Origin: Chloroflexota bacterium
GTDB taxonomy: Bacteria > Chloroflexota > Dehalococcoidia > Lucifugimonadales > Lucifugimonadaceae
Length of the DNA: 64,000 bases
NCBI GenBank assembly: GCA_013204555.1
Contig: JABMNO010000049.1
Span: 1 to 64,000 of the forward strand
Direction: 5' to 3'
In this document: positions 44,052 through 51,421 of the stretch, piece after piece
Numbering within the stretch: position 1 is the stretch's first letter
Layout of the letters: every line of letters begins with the position of its first letter
The notes under the pieces: model-generated
Database searches by the model: none
Told to the model about the DNA's origin: nothing
Seen by the model: only the letters and a program-made list of their open reading frames with translations
Translations under genes and position numbers: made by a program

Positions 44052-44182
44052 GTTTGCGCACCCGCGTGGGGGGCAGAATTTGCGTCTGCACTCCTCAATT
44101 GGTATGAACCGTATTCACGGCTCACTGCCGCTGGATTCTACACTCGCGGTGCAGGCCGAGACGGTGGAAATTGATGCCCCGA

Positions 44183-45007
44183 CTAATCGACCGGGATCTG
44201 ATCGATTCCAGCCAGTCCGACGGCTGTCACAGAGTGTGCTGCTGCTCTGGTGGCGAACGACGCGCTGTCGATCGTGTTACCGGTGCGCATGAACCTGATG
44301 AGATACGCCGCCGCCCACACGTCTCCGGCACCGGTCGGGTCAACTTCCGTGACTGTTGGCGATGAGATATCAGTCCAGGCGCCATCGCAGAAGATACCAA
44401 CGCCAGCGCTTCCCCGAGTCAACGCGACCACACGTGCCGCACTTGACCACGCCTCGGCTTTCTCAACTTTCAGTTCGCGAGCGGAAACCACGGCAAGTTC
44501 TATCTTTTGCTTCAGATCAGGCGGCTCGATTGCAGCAGTTGTGACTTTGCCGTACTGGTCCCATCTACGCAAAAACCCCTGCAAGATCGTCCCCGTTATC
44601 GAGTCAGGAAACCAGGTGAACGCATCGAGTCCAACCTCGCGGACCAGCGGGCTGATCAGTGCGACATCAGGGTTTCGTAGGCCCACAGGGACTTCTTCAA
44701 ACCCGATATTACTGGCCCGCGCAGCGAGAATCTGTGACCTCTCGCCAGATGAGTAGTCGTTGGAGAACGTGGTCGTGTTAGCTGACGAGACATTGACGAC
44801 ATTCACGCCCGGTAGCGCAATGCGCAGTTCTTCCGGAGCATTGGTCGACGTAACAATGGTCGCGATCAGGCCATGATGGCGAGCGGTTGAGGCGGCGAAA
44901 CTAACCGCGCCGCCCAGTTCCGGTCGCAACGTCTCTCCCGAAGAAAGCGTAGTTATGTCGCTGGTGACATGCCCAACCGCGACGAACGTTCCTGAGGGTC
45001 CACTCAT
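44183..45007 (-). CDS. PfkB-family carbohydrate/nucleoside kinase
   Basis: About 274 aa from MSGPSG; six extra in-frame codons upstream are possible. The ribokinase-like N-terminus has VAVGHVTSDITTL and GGAVSFAASTARHHG. The C-terminal signature VDPTGAGDVWAAAYLIRFM supplies the catalytic Asp and anion hole. It phosphorylates a sugar or related alcohol; the substrate is undefined. It lies 31 bases downstream of jag on the minus strand and is likely the last gene of the rpmH-yidC-jag transcript. Confidence 0.88.
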   Translation of the reverse strand: MSGPSGTFVAVGHVTSDITTLSSGETLRPELGGAVSFAASTARHHGLIATIVTSTNAPEELRIALPGVNVVNVSSANTTTFSNDYSSGERSQILAARASNIGFEEVPVGLRNPDVALISPLVREVGLDAFTWFPDSITGTILQGFLRRWDQYGKVTTAAIEPPDLKQKIELAVVSARELKVEKAEAWSSAARVVALTRGSAGVGIFCDGAWTDISSPTVTEVDPTGAGDVWAAAYLIRFMRTGNTIDSASFATRAAAHSVTAVGLAGIDQIPVD

Positions 45008-45037
45008 GCGCCCCTCCGGCGCCAACTTTCCGGGACG

Positions 45038-46018
45038 CTATTCTTTGAGACGAATGACGACCCGGCGCTGGTCTCCATGACCACTACTCTCGGTCTCTAC
45101 ACCCGGGTGCTCAGCCAGCGTCATATGAACGATGCGACGGTCTGCAGCAGTCATCGGCTGCAACGTTTGCTCTTGGCCTGTGTCGACCGCCCGGTCAGCA
45201 GCCCTATCAGCCGTCTCTGCCAGATTCTCCTGGCGACGTTCTCGGTATCCTTCTACGTCGATTGTCACGTAGCACGAGCGATCAAGCCGCTTGTTGATGA
45301 TCATGTTGAGCAAGAACTGCAGGGACTGGAGAGTCTCTCCCCTCCGACCAATCAAGAGGCCAGAGTCTTCACCTTCCAGTTCAAAGGCGACATCCGAGTC
45401 TGTGCTCTCTTCTTCACTCACAAATGTTGAGACGGTTACGTCCATAGACGTAAGCAAATATTCGAGAACCTCAGCGGCTATCTTCTCCACTTCTGGATCA
45501 GGACCAGGCTGACGGTCTTCGCGCTGACGGCGCTCCCGCTGCGGTCGTGACTCTTCTTTTCCAGCTTCTACTGGCGTCGCCTGGTCTGGCGGACTGGTCT
45601 CGTTCGCATCATCAACCGATTGCGCTGCTTCGACCCGTTCATCAGATGACTGGACCTCGTCGGCAGGGGGAGCGCCCTCATCTCGGGACTCTGATTCTTC
45701 CCGACTCCGACCTCTTCCCCGTCCGCGACCACGCCCTCGGCGAGCGCCAGATCGACTGCGGCGCTGTCCGCCCGGTCCAGAAGGATCCGATGACTGTTCG
45801 CCGTCTACAGGCAGCGACTCTGCAAGTGGAGCCTCTTCAATCTGTTCGTCAACAGGGGTGACATGAATCTCCGCTGGCTCACCCCCGAAGCCAAGGATTC
45901 CGGACCGCCCCGCACTAACGACGACGATTTCTACTTCTTCTCGATTTAGCTCGAGTGTCTCTAGCGCGAGATCGGTTGCTTCGTCTACGGTCTTCGCTGT
46001 GAACTGTCGAGTCGGCAT
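45038..46018 (-). CDS. jag: Jag/KhpB RNA-binding protein (Jag_N, KH, R3H)
   Basis: 326 aa. The Jag_N domain begins MPTRQFTAKTVDEATDLALE and ends near VSAGRSGILGFGG. A long low-complexity linker follows, with an RGRGRGRGR tract and many Glu/Gln. The KH domain (LLIGRRGETLQSLQFLLNMI) and the R3H domain (RRIVHMTLAEHPGVETES) complete the protein. Jag/KhpB binds RNA and is often encoded beside yidC. Its first 104 bases overlap the end of yidC in another frame. The Jag_N start is conserved, so the overlap is real unless yidC is extended by a frameshift. Confidence 0.92.
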   Translation of the reverse strand: MPTRQFTAKTVDEATDLALETLELNREEVEIVVVSAGRSGILGFGGEPAEIHVTPVDEQIEEAPLAESLPVDGEQSSDPSGPGGQRRSRSGARRGRGRGRGRGRSREESESRDEGAPPADEVQSSDERVEAAQSVDDANETSPPDQATPVEAGKEESRPQRERRQREDRQPGPDPEVEKIAAEVLEYLLTSMDVTVSTFVSEEESTDSDVAFELEGEDSGLLIGRRGETLQSLQFLLNMIINKRLDRSCYVTIDVEGYRERRQENLAETADRAADRAVDTGQEQTLQPMTAADRRIVHMTLAEHPGVETESSGHGDQRRVVIRLKE

Positions 46019-46862
46019 CGGATGTGGATCCCTCCATGTCGTTATCGCCTGAACCCGTAGTGCCTGATCCCACGGCAGCGAGCGTTGGTTCGCTCTCTAC
46101 CCCAGACGATTTAAACGGATTCTGACGTCCTGTTACGAAGTACTGAATTACAAACCCCGCCACGTTAGATACAAAAATGTAAAACGCGAGGCCCGTTGGG
46201 AACTGGAATGTGAAGAAACCAAACATGATGGGCATCATCCACAACATGATCTGGTTCGTCTGCGCCTGCCTGTCATCGGACGGCTTCGTCATGGTCATCT
46301 TCTGAGTGAGCCACATCGAGCCGCCAACTAGGACCGGAAGCAAAATATTGATCGGTACGGGTTGGGCAGAAACCAGTCCAACCAGGTCAAGCCCAAGGAA
46401 ATCACTGTTGAATGGAACACCGTGCCGGGCCGGGTTCCATGAGTAAAACAATCCATCCAGGTTGGCCAGACCTTCCGGCGTGGGAGGAACGACTTTGAAT
46501 AGCGCCCGGAAAAGCCCAAACCAGATCGGCATCTGAATCACCATCGGCCCCAGACAGCCAATTGGGTTGACGCCATTTTCTTTATAAAGCGCCATCGTTT
46601 CGCGTGAAAGGCCAGCACGCTCTTCCCGGCTCTTACCCTTGTACTTCTCTTGAAGCCCTTTAATCCGAGGCTGAAGACCGCTCATGGCCTTCATCTGCTT
46701 CGTCTGACGCATTGTCATGGGTATCAATAGGAACCGGATACCAATAGTGAAAACGATTATGCTCAGGCCGAAGTTATCGCCAAGCAGGTCATACAGCAGC
46801 GCCAGGCTGTTGACCATCGGCCGCATGATGATTTCGTTCCAGAGGATGCCGAGGAATGCCAT
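45915..46862 (-). CDS. yidC: YidC/Oxa1-type membrane protein insertase
   Basis: 315 aa, the short form without a large extracytoplasmic domain. An N-terminal helix region LLYDLLGDNFGLSIIVFTIG is followed by IRFLLIPMTMRQTKQMKAM with the groove Arg, and by MVIQMPIWFGLFRALFKV and MLWMMPIMFGFFTFQFPTG. The last 40 residues form an Arg-rich cytoplasmic tail (DRRRSNRSRARDTRAKSRR), as in insertases that dock on ribosomes. I start at MAFLGILWNEI, whose ATG overlaps the preceding stop as TAATG. The tail is encoded over the first 104 bases of jag. Confidence 0.93.
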   Translation of the reverse strand: MAFLGILWNEIIMRPMVNSLALLYDLLGDNFGLSIIVFTIGIRFLLIPMTMRQTKQMKAMSGLQPRIKGLQEKYKGKSREERAGLSRETMALYKENGVNPIGCLGPMVIQMPIWFGLFRALFKVVPPTPEGLANLDGLFYSWNPARHGVPFNSDFLGLDLVGLVSAQPVPINILLPVLVGGSMWLTQKMTMTKPSDDRQAQTNQIMLWMMPIMFGFFTFQFPTGLAFYIFVSNVAGFVIQYFVTGRQNPFKSSGVESEPTLAAVGSGTTGSGDNDMEGSTSDADSTVHSEDRRRSNRSRARDTRAKSRRSRNRRR

Positions 46863-48187
46863 TAGCGGCAGTCCTCCCCATTCCCGATCTTCAGACAACC
46901 AAGACGAGCTCTGTCATTTGTGGAGAACCACTGCAACTCGCCCTCAAGAGTGTGTACGTACAGAGTTGACCCAGAAACGACCGGTGATGATTTCACCCCT
47001 GAGGTCGTTGCAAACTTGCCAAGATCCTGACCGGTTATTGTGTCGATAACCCAGACATCCCCGTCACCCGATGGCACCGCAAGCAGCCGCTCCCGTTTGC
47101 CGTCTGAAGGCCTTGATGGTCCGTCATATATTGCCGGAGCCGCAACAATCTGACCTTCAATTTTTGCGGAGTTGGACCAGATCGCCTGGCCGGTTGCGAT
47201 AGACACGGCATACATCTCTCCGCCGAGGTTTGCCACGTAGACCACATTGCCCTCAATGACTGCTTCAGCCCAAACCCAGCCATTGGCGTCAAAAATCCAC
47301 TCGGTAGACGAATCAATGGCATCGCCAGTTCCGGCCCGCTCCCGTGTGGCGATGTCCAGTGAATAGAAATTGTTCCTCAAATCACCAACGTAGAGCTTTC
47401 CATCCTGCACCAGCGGCGTAGCGGAAATAGCTCCTTCAGCGGTGAAACTCCAGAGGAGCCTGTCTTGCACGTTGGTGATTCCATCGGCGAGATCAATCGC
47501 GTATATGTTTTTGTCCAATGACGTGATGTAGGCAATGCCATCGACCACTACAGGAGTACTGAAGACTGCGTCACCGGTTGGGAACACCCACTTCACACGG
47601 CCCGGGACATCTGGGAAAGACTTTGCATCCAGCGCAATGAGATGACCCCCAGGGTGCTTTTCACCTCCAATTTCCGCAGTCCCAAAGATCAGGGTGTCAT
47701 CAACGAGAACGGCCCCACCTACCACCTCAGTCTCGGCGTTAAACGCTTCAAGCGCATCGCTTCTCTCGGCGTCATCCTGACCGGATGGCGTGTACTGCTT
47801 GAACCGGTCCCAGAGGGGCTGACGTGTAGTTAGATCAATGCCGACCACGTTGGCTACACATTCGTTGCCTTTGCAGTCATAGGCGGTGACATAGGCAGTG
47901 GTACCGGTAATAAGCGGCGTACCGTAAATTTTCCCAATTTTAAGATTTTCACCCTGATACAGGGTCTCTCGAGAATTCGTTTCTGGGAGGACTCGAACGA
48001 GGTCACCATTCTTATCGCCAACAATGATTCCCTCGTCCGTGATGACCGGAGCCGCCCAACCACCTGTAGGGCTTAGCCCACCCGCACATGCGACGGTCGC
48101 GATTAGAGAGATCGCCAGAATTGCCGCTATTAGATTCCGACGACCGTCTCCACGGGAAACATGTGATCGGTTGGCGAGAAACGTCAT
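46862..48187 (-). CDS. PQQ-like beta-propeller lipoprotein
   Basis: 441 aa. The signal peptide ISLIATVACAGG has a lipobox with Cys at about residue 35. Repeats of the PQQ/BamB propeller type follow: IYGTPLITGTTAYVTAYD, VFSTPVVVDGIAYITSLDKN, ISATPLVQDGKLYVGDLRNN, VWAEAVIEGNVVYVANLGGE and VKSSPVVSGSTLYVHTLEGE. It would be anchored outside the membrane. No quinone-dehydrogenase catalytic residues were recognised, so a scaffold or binding role is likely. It lies between yidD (ATGA overlap) and yidC (TAATG overlap), which suggests a part in membrane-protein biogenesis. Confidence 0.88.
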   Translation of the reverse strand: MTFLANRSHVSRGDGRRNLIAAILAISLIATVACAGGLSPTGGWAAPVITDEGIIVGDKNGDLVRVLPETNSRETLYQGENLKIGKIYGTPLITGTTAYVTAYDCKGNECVANVVGIDLTTRQPLWDRFKQYTPSGQDDAERSDALEAFNAETEVVGGAVLVDDTLIFGTAEIGGEKHPGGHLIALDAKSFPDVPGRVKWVFPTGDAVFSTPVVVDGIAYITSLDKNIYAIDLADGITNVQDRLLWSFTAEGAISATPLVQDGKLYVGDLRNNFYSLDIATRERAGTGDAIDSSTEWIFDANGWVWAEAVIEGNVVYVANLGGEMYAVSIATGQAIWSNSAKIEGQIVAAPAIYDGPSRPSDGKRERLLAVPSGDGDVWVIDTITGQDLGKFATTSGVKSSPVVSGSTLYVHTLEGELQWFSTNDRARLGCLKIGNGEDCR

Positions 48188-48441
48188 CGGACACTCTCAG
48201 GACTGCGATCGTGAGCATGATCGCGGCGATCAGGCACAGGGTCATGGCCGCCCTGTCGCGTTGGCTGACAGCGCAGAATCCGCCCGATTCCCAACCTGAT
48301 GCCTTTTATCACCCCATGTTTCTCAATTGCCTCAGCGGCAAATGCGGAACAGGTGGGCTCATAGCGGCACTGACCAGGCCAGTACGGGGAGATCGCGTTT
48401 TTATAGATTTTGATAAGGAGAAGAGGTAGGAATTTCATCAA
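48184..48441 (-). CDS. yidD: YidD membrane protein insertion efficiency factor
   Basis: 85 aa. KFLPLLLIKIYKNAISPYWP, CRYEPTCSAFAAEAIEKHG and GRILRCQPTRQGGHDPVP form the family signature with its three conserved cysteines. It is an amphipathic membrane-associated protein that aids YidC-dependent insertion. A second Met follows the first, so start choice is ambiguous by one codon. It lies between rnpA and the propeller lipoprotein, overlapping the latter by four bases. Confidence 0.93.
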   Translation of the reverse strand: MMKFLPLLLIKIYKNAISPYWPGQCRYEPTCSAFAAEAIEKHGVIKGIRLGIGRILRCQPTRQGGHDPVPDRRDHAHDRSPESVR

Positions 48442-48545
48442 TTATTGAGAGGGCGAATATAGGCCCCCCAAACGGGATTGTCGGCCTCCATGCCAACGTT
48501 GTCCGCTAGTTATATCAAGTCAGCGCCCGCACTGCTACCTTTTTT

Positions 48546-48905
48546 CTAGGTTTGGTCCGCCGCACCCTCATCATCGACAATGATGCTGGTCTGACGAAGC
48601 AACTCTAATAGCGCCTCACGTACTTCCAAAAAATTAGCATCCGATACACCCGAGCGTGCGATCACGACTACGTCATGTCCCGGTGCGGAGTTCAGCGTCC
48701 GCACGTTTTCTCTAATAAGCCGCTTAACGCGATTTCTGGTCACCGAGCCACCGACGCGCTTACTTACAGACAGGCCCCAGCGAGTCACCGCTAGTTGAGA
48801 TGGCGCGACCGTAACAACAAGCAATCGATTAGAAACGCGTCGACCGCGCCGCCGAACCGACTCGAACTCATCGCTGCGTCTCAGGCGCCGCTCGCGGGTG
48901 AGCAC
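48546..48905 (-). CDS. rnpA: Ribonuclease P protein component
   Basis: 119 aa from a GTG start 21 bases after the rpmH stop. LRRSDEFESVRRRGRRVSN, WGLSVSKRVGGSVTRNRVKR and LIRENVR are the standard sequence, including the RNR motif that binds precursor tRNA. It forms RNase P with the rnpB RNA, which is not in this window. The usual rpmH-rnpA-yidD order is kept. Confidence 0.93.
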   Translation of the reverse strand: MLTRERRLRRSDEFESVRRRGRRVSNRLLVVTVAPSQLAVTRWGLSVSKRVGGSVTRNRVKRLIRENVRTLNSAPGHDVVVIARSGVSDANFLEVREALLELLRQTSIIVDDEGAADQT

Positions 48906-48926
48906 GAGATTAACTTGTGGTCGCCG

Positions 48927-49064
48927 CTAGACCGTCAAAACGGCGCGACCACGTTGGCGTCTTCGGGCAAGGACTCTTCGTCCCGCTTTGGATAGCATGC
49001 GGCGGCGGAATCCATGGACTCGCGCTCGCCTTCGTTTTTTGGGCTGGTAAGTTCGTACTGTCAT
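48927..49064 (-). CDS. rpmH: 50S ribosomal protein L34
   Basis: 45 aa: [19 protein letters not shown], then [20 protein letters not shown], ending AVLTV. This is full-length L34, highly basic. It heads the minus-strand rnpA-yidD-yidC cluster. A TATAAT promoter element lies 30 bases upstream. In many bacteria rpmH is next to dnaA and the origin; here the neighbouring genes are greA and an exchanger, so this copy is away from that context or the order is broken. Confidence 0.95.
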   Translation of the reverse strand: MTVRTYQPKKRRRARVHGFRRRMLSKAGRRVLARRRQRGRAVLTV

Positions 49065-49093
49065 TATTTCTCTGCTTTGTGGTGAACCTGAAG

Positions 49094-49099
49094 ATTATA
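49094..49099 (-). promoter_or_regulatory. rpmH promoter -10 (TATAAT)
   Basis: A perfect TATAAT on the minus strand, with CGGACA 16 bases upstream as a partial -35. The start codon of rpmH is 30 bases downstream. It faces away from the greA promoter in the same intergenic region. Confidence 0.6.
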
Positions 49100-49152
49100 C
49101 GCTCAGCGGAGGCCGTGTCCGCTATTAATAGGCCGGATTCTTGGATGCGCGT

Positions 49153-49181
49153 TTGCGGGATGGCCTGTCTGGACTTAAAAT
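49153..49181 (+). promoter_or_regulatory. Candidate greA promoter
   Basis: TTGCGG (49153-49158) and TAAAAT (49176-49181) are separated by 17 bases. This gives a leader of about 80 bases and then AAAGGGAG before the GTG. The -10 is one base off consensus; the -35 matches at only half its positions. Confidence 0.45.
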
Positions 49182-49270
49182 CATAATAGTCAAGTGGCGT
49201 TCGCCTGGTTCTTGGTCTACGAACCAACCAGCGCAATGCCCATAAATAAGACAAAGGGAGTGGATTTATA

Positions 49271-50104
49271 GTGGCTACTGAACCTGACGTCTCGGCCGGC
49301 GCCCCGGCAGAATTGCAAATTACCGTCGCTCTTGCGGAATATATTCAGACCGTGAGCGCTGATGAAAAGCAGAAGGCGCAGCCAGAACTGGCCAGGTTCA
49401 GCAGATGGGTTGGTGCAGACCGATTGGTTTCCGCCCTCGCTCCTCCTGAAATTGGTGAGTACGGCGATATTGTTAGCGCCCGCGGCACGGCTCCAGATGC
49501 TGCGGAGCGTCTCGCCGCGGTAAAGGCGTTCCTCGCTTATTTGAAGAAGCAGGGACATATTGAGGTCGGACTGGCCCAGCATTTGCGGGTACGCAAGGCG
49601 AGAGCCTCCACTCTGTCGAAGAACAAGGAAGAAGCTCGGGTCATTCGGCTAACCAAAGAAGGTCACGCCGATATTACACAGAGACTTGAGGAATATCGCG
49701 GCCAGCGTCAGTCGTTGGCTGAGCAGATCCACCGTGCGGCACAGGACAAAGATGTCCGTGAGAACGCCCCACTTGAGGCAGCCCGTGAAGCCCAGGGTCT
49801 ACTCATGTCTAAGATTGCAGAGGCAGAAGCAACTCTCCGTCACTCTGAAATCATTGAAGACGATGGCAGTGGCTCGCGCAAAGAGATGGTGATGCTGGGC
49901 AGCAACATCACGCTCCAGGACATGGCTGGCGGTCGCCCGATGGCATATCAAATCGTCGAGCCGAATGAGGCGAATCCTCTGAACGCGAAGATTTCCAACG
50001 CATCTCCGGTAGGTGCAGCCGTTCTGGGTAAGGCTGTTGGTGACAAAATCACCGTCAACACCCCCCGGGGTGAGCAAACCTACGAAATCGTGAAGACACG
50101 ATAG
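49271..50104 (+). CDS. greA: GreA/GreB-type transcript cleavage factor with extra N-terminal domain
   Basis: 277 aa, against about 158 for ordinary GreA. Residues from about 120 onward are the Gre fold: a coiled coil with LTKEGHADITQRLEEYRGQR and acidic residues around DVRENAPLEAAREAQG at the hairpin tip, then the FKBP-like domain (VMLGSNITLQDM, NASPVGAAVLGKAVGDKI). The first 115 residues are helical (LAEYIQTVSADEKQKAQPEL, LAAVKAFLAYLKKQGHIEVG). They resemble the SAM-like core-binding domain of tyrosine recombinases, a similarity by eye only. It should rescue backtracked RNA polymerase. The GTG start has AAAGGGAG upstream. Confidence 0.85.
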   Translation: MATEPDVSAGAPAELQITVALAEYIQTVSADEKQKAQPELARFSRWVGADRLVSALAPPEIGEYGDIVSARGTAPDAAERLAAVKAFLAYLKKQGHIEVGLAQHLRVRKARASTLSKNKEEARVIRLTKEGHADITQRLEEYRGQRQSLAEQIHRAAQDKDVRENAPLEAAREAQGLLMSKIAEAEATLRHSEIIEDDGSGSRKEMVMLGSNITLQDMAGGRPMAYQIVEPNEANPLNAKISNASPVGAAVLGKAVGDKITVNTPRGEQTYEIVKTR

Positions 50105-50161
50105 CCCGCGCAGGAAATTAACTTCGAAGCCTGGATCGAGTCTGTCTGATTTGGCGCATTA

Positions 50162-51421
50162 ATGCGCCTAAGGGGATATCCGATAAAAAACTGGTACTTC
50201 ATGGGGATCGCGGTCGCTATGACGATTCCCGCAGTTCTTTACCGGACCATGCTCCACTTGCCGGAGCCATGGATGGAATCCATCGTGTTCGGCGTCGGCA
50301 TCGTTGGTGCAGCGTTTCTCCTGGCGTGGGCGGCAGAAGCCTCTCAGGTTGAGATATCCGCTGGTCTTGCGATTGCCGTCGTTGCGCTTCTCACAGTTCT
50401 TCCTGAGTATGCCGTTGACATGACTTTTGCCTGGAAAGCTGGGGTCGATCCAGCTCTTCCAGCGTTTCTGGCTGGCACCGGCCCGGAGCCTTCTTCTCTT
50501 GAACTTCCTGCCGCAAATCTAACTGGTGGGAACAGACTTCTCTCTGGATTTGGGTGGCCCCTGGTAGTACTCCTGTTCTTCTGGCGCAGGAAAGAGTACG
50601 TCCATCTGACCAAAGAGATCGCGCCAGAAGTAGTCGTGCTCGGACTCGCCGGGCTCTACTCAATTCTGATATTTGCCCGCGGGGAGATCGCACTCTGGGA
50701 CACGGGTGTTTTAGTCATCCTATTCTTCATTTATCTATGGCTGATTTCGAATGCCAAGCATGAGCACGAAGGGGAAATGATCGGCCCCCCGGGAGTAATC
50801 GCCGGTCTGCCAAAAGTGAAACGGCGACTGCTGCTTAGCGTGCTGTTTATTGGAGCAGGGGCAATTGTCGGAATTGCCGCTGAGCCATTCGCTGAAGGCC
50901 TCGTCCATACCGGAGAAGAGTTCGGCATTGACCGTTTCATTCTCGTCCAGTGGCTGGCTCCACTCGCCTCAGAGGCGCCGGAAATCCTGGTCGCTGCAAT
51001 CTTCACTCTTAGAGGCAACCCACTTTTCGGAATGGCCGCGCTTGTATCCGCATCAGTGAATCAGTGGACGCTACTTGTGGCGTCTCTTCCGGTGGCCTTC
51101 AGTCTTGGCCTTGGTGAGGCGCACAGCTTGCCGCTAAATGACAGGCAACAGGCCGAGATTTTCTTAACGATGACTCAGATAATTTTCGCTGTTGTACTGA
51201 TAGCCAAGTTGCGAATCGGCTGGATGGGCGCCGGTGTCCTTGGACTGGTGTTCGTGACCCATCTCGTTTTCAACTCGACTGAGGCGAGGTACGTTTACGG
51301 GATCATTTTCCTTGTACTGACCGCAGGGATGCTGGTTATCCAGCCCGAACACGCGGCCGGCCTCAGAGACCGAGTATTTGATTTTCGCGACGCCATTAAA
51401 GAACGAGCAGGGATTACTTGA
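50162..51421 (+). CDS. Sodium/calcium exchanger (CaCA) family membrane protein
   Basis: 419 aa, about 11 helices. The two alpha-repeats are AIAVVALLTVLPEYAVDMTF and LAPLASEAPEILVAAIFTLR, with ASVNQWTLLVASLPVAFSLG after the second. Each carries the conserved acidic-Pro-Glu pattern that binds cations. It probably exchanges Ca2+, Na+ or H+. The ATG has AATTAATGCG context without a strong ribosome site. The stop overlaps the TTG start of the following dehydrogenase (TTGA), so the two are coupled. Confidence 0.82.
   Translation: MRLRGYPIKNWYFMGIAVAMTIPAVLYRTMLHLPEPWMESIVFGVGIVGAAFLLAWAAEASQVEISAGLAIAVVALLTVLPEYAVDMTFAWKAGVDPALPAFLAGTGPEPSSLELPAANLTGGNRLLSGFGWPLVVLLFFWRRKEYVHLTKEIAPEVVVLGLAGLYSILIFARGEIALWDTGVLVILFFIYLWLISNAKHEHEGEMIGPPGVIAGLPKVKRRLLLSVLFIGAGAIVGIAAEPFAEGLVHTGEEFGIDRFILVQWLAPLASEAPEILVAAIFTLRGNPLFGMAALVSASVNQWTLLVASLPVAFSLGLGEAHSLPLNDRQQAEIFLTMTQIIFAVVLIAKLRIGWMGAGVLGLVFVTHLVFNSTEARYVYGIIFLVLTAGMLVIQPEHAAGLRDRVFDFRDAIKERAGIT

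Noticed and set aside
49065-49270. Replication origin next to rpmH
   Set aside because: No cluster of DnaA boxes (TTATCCACA-like) and no dnaA or dnaN gene beside it; the region is accounted for by two divergent promoters.
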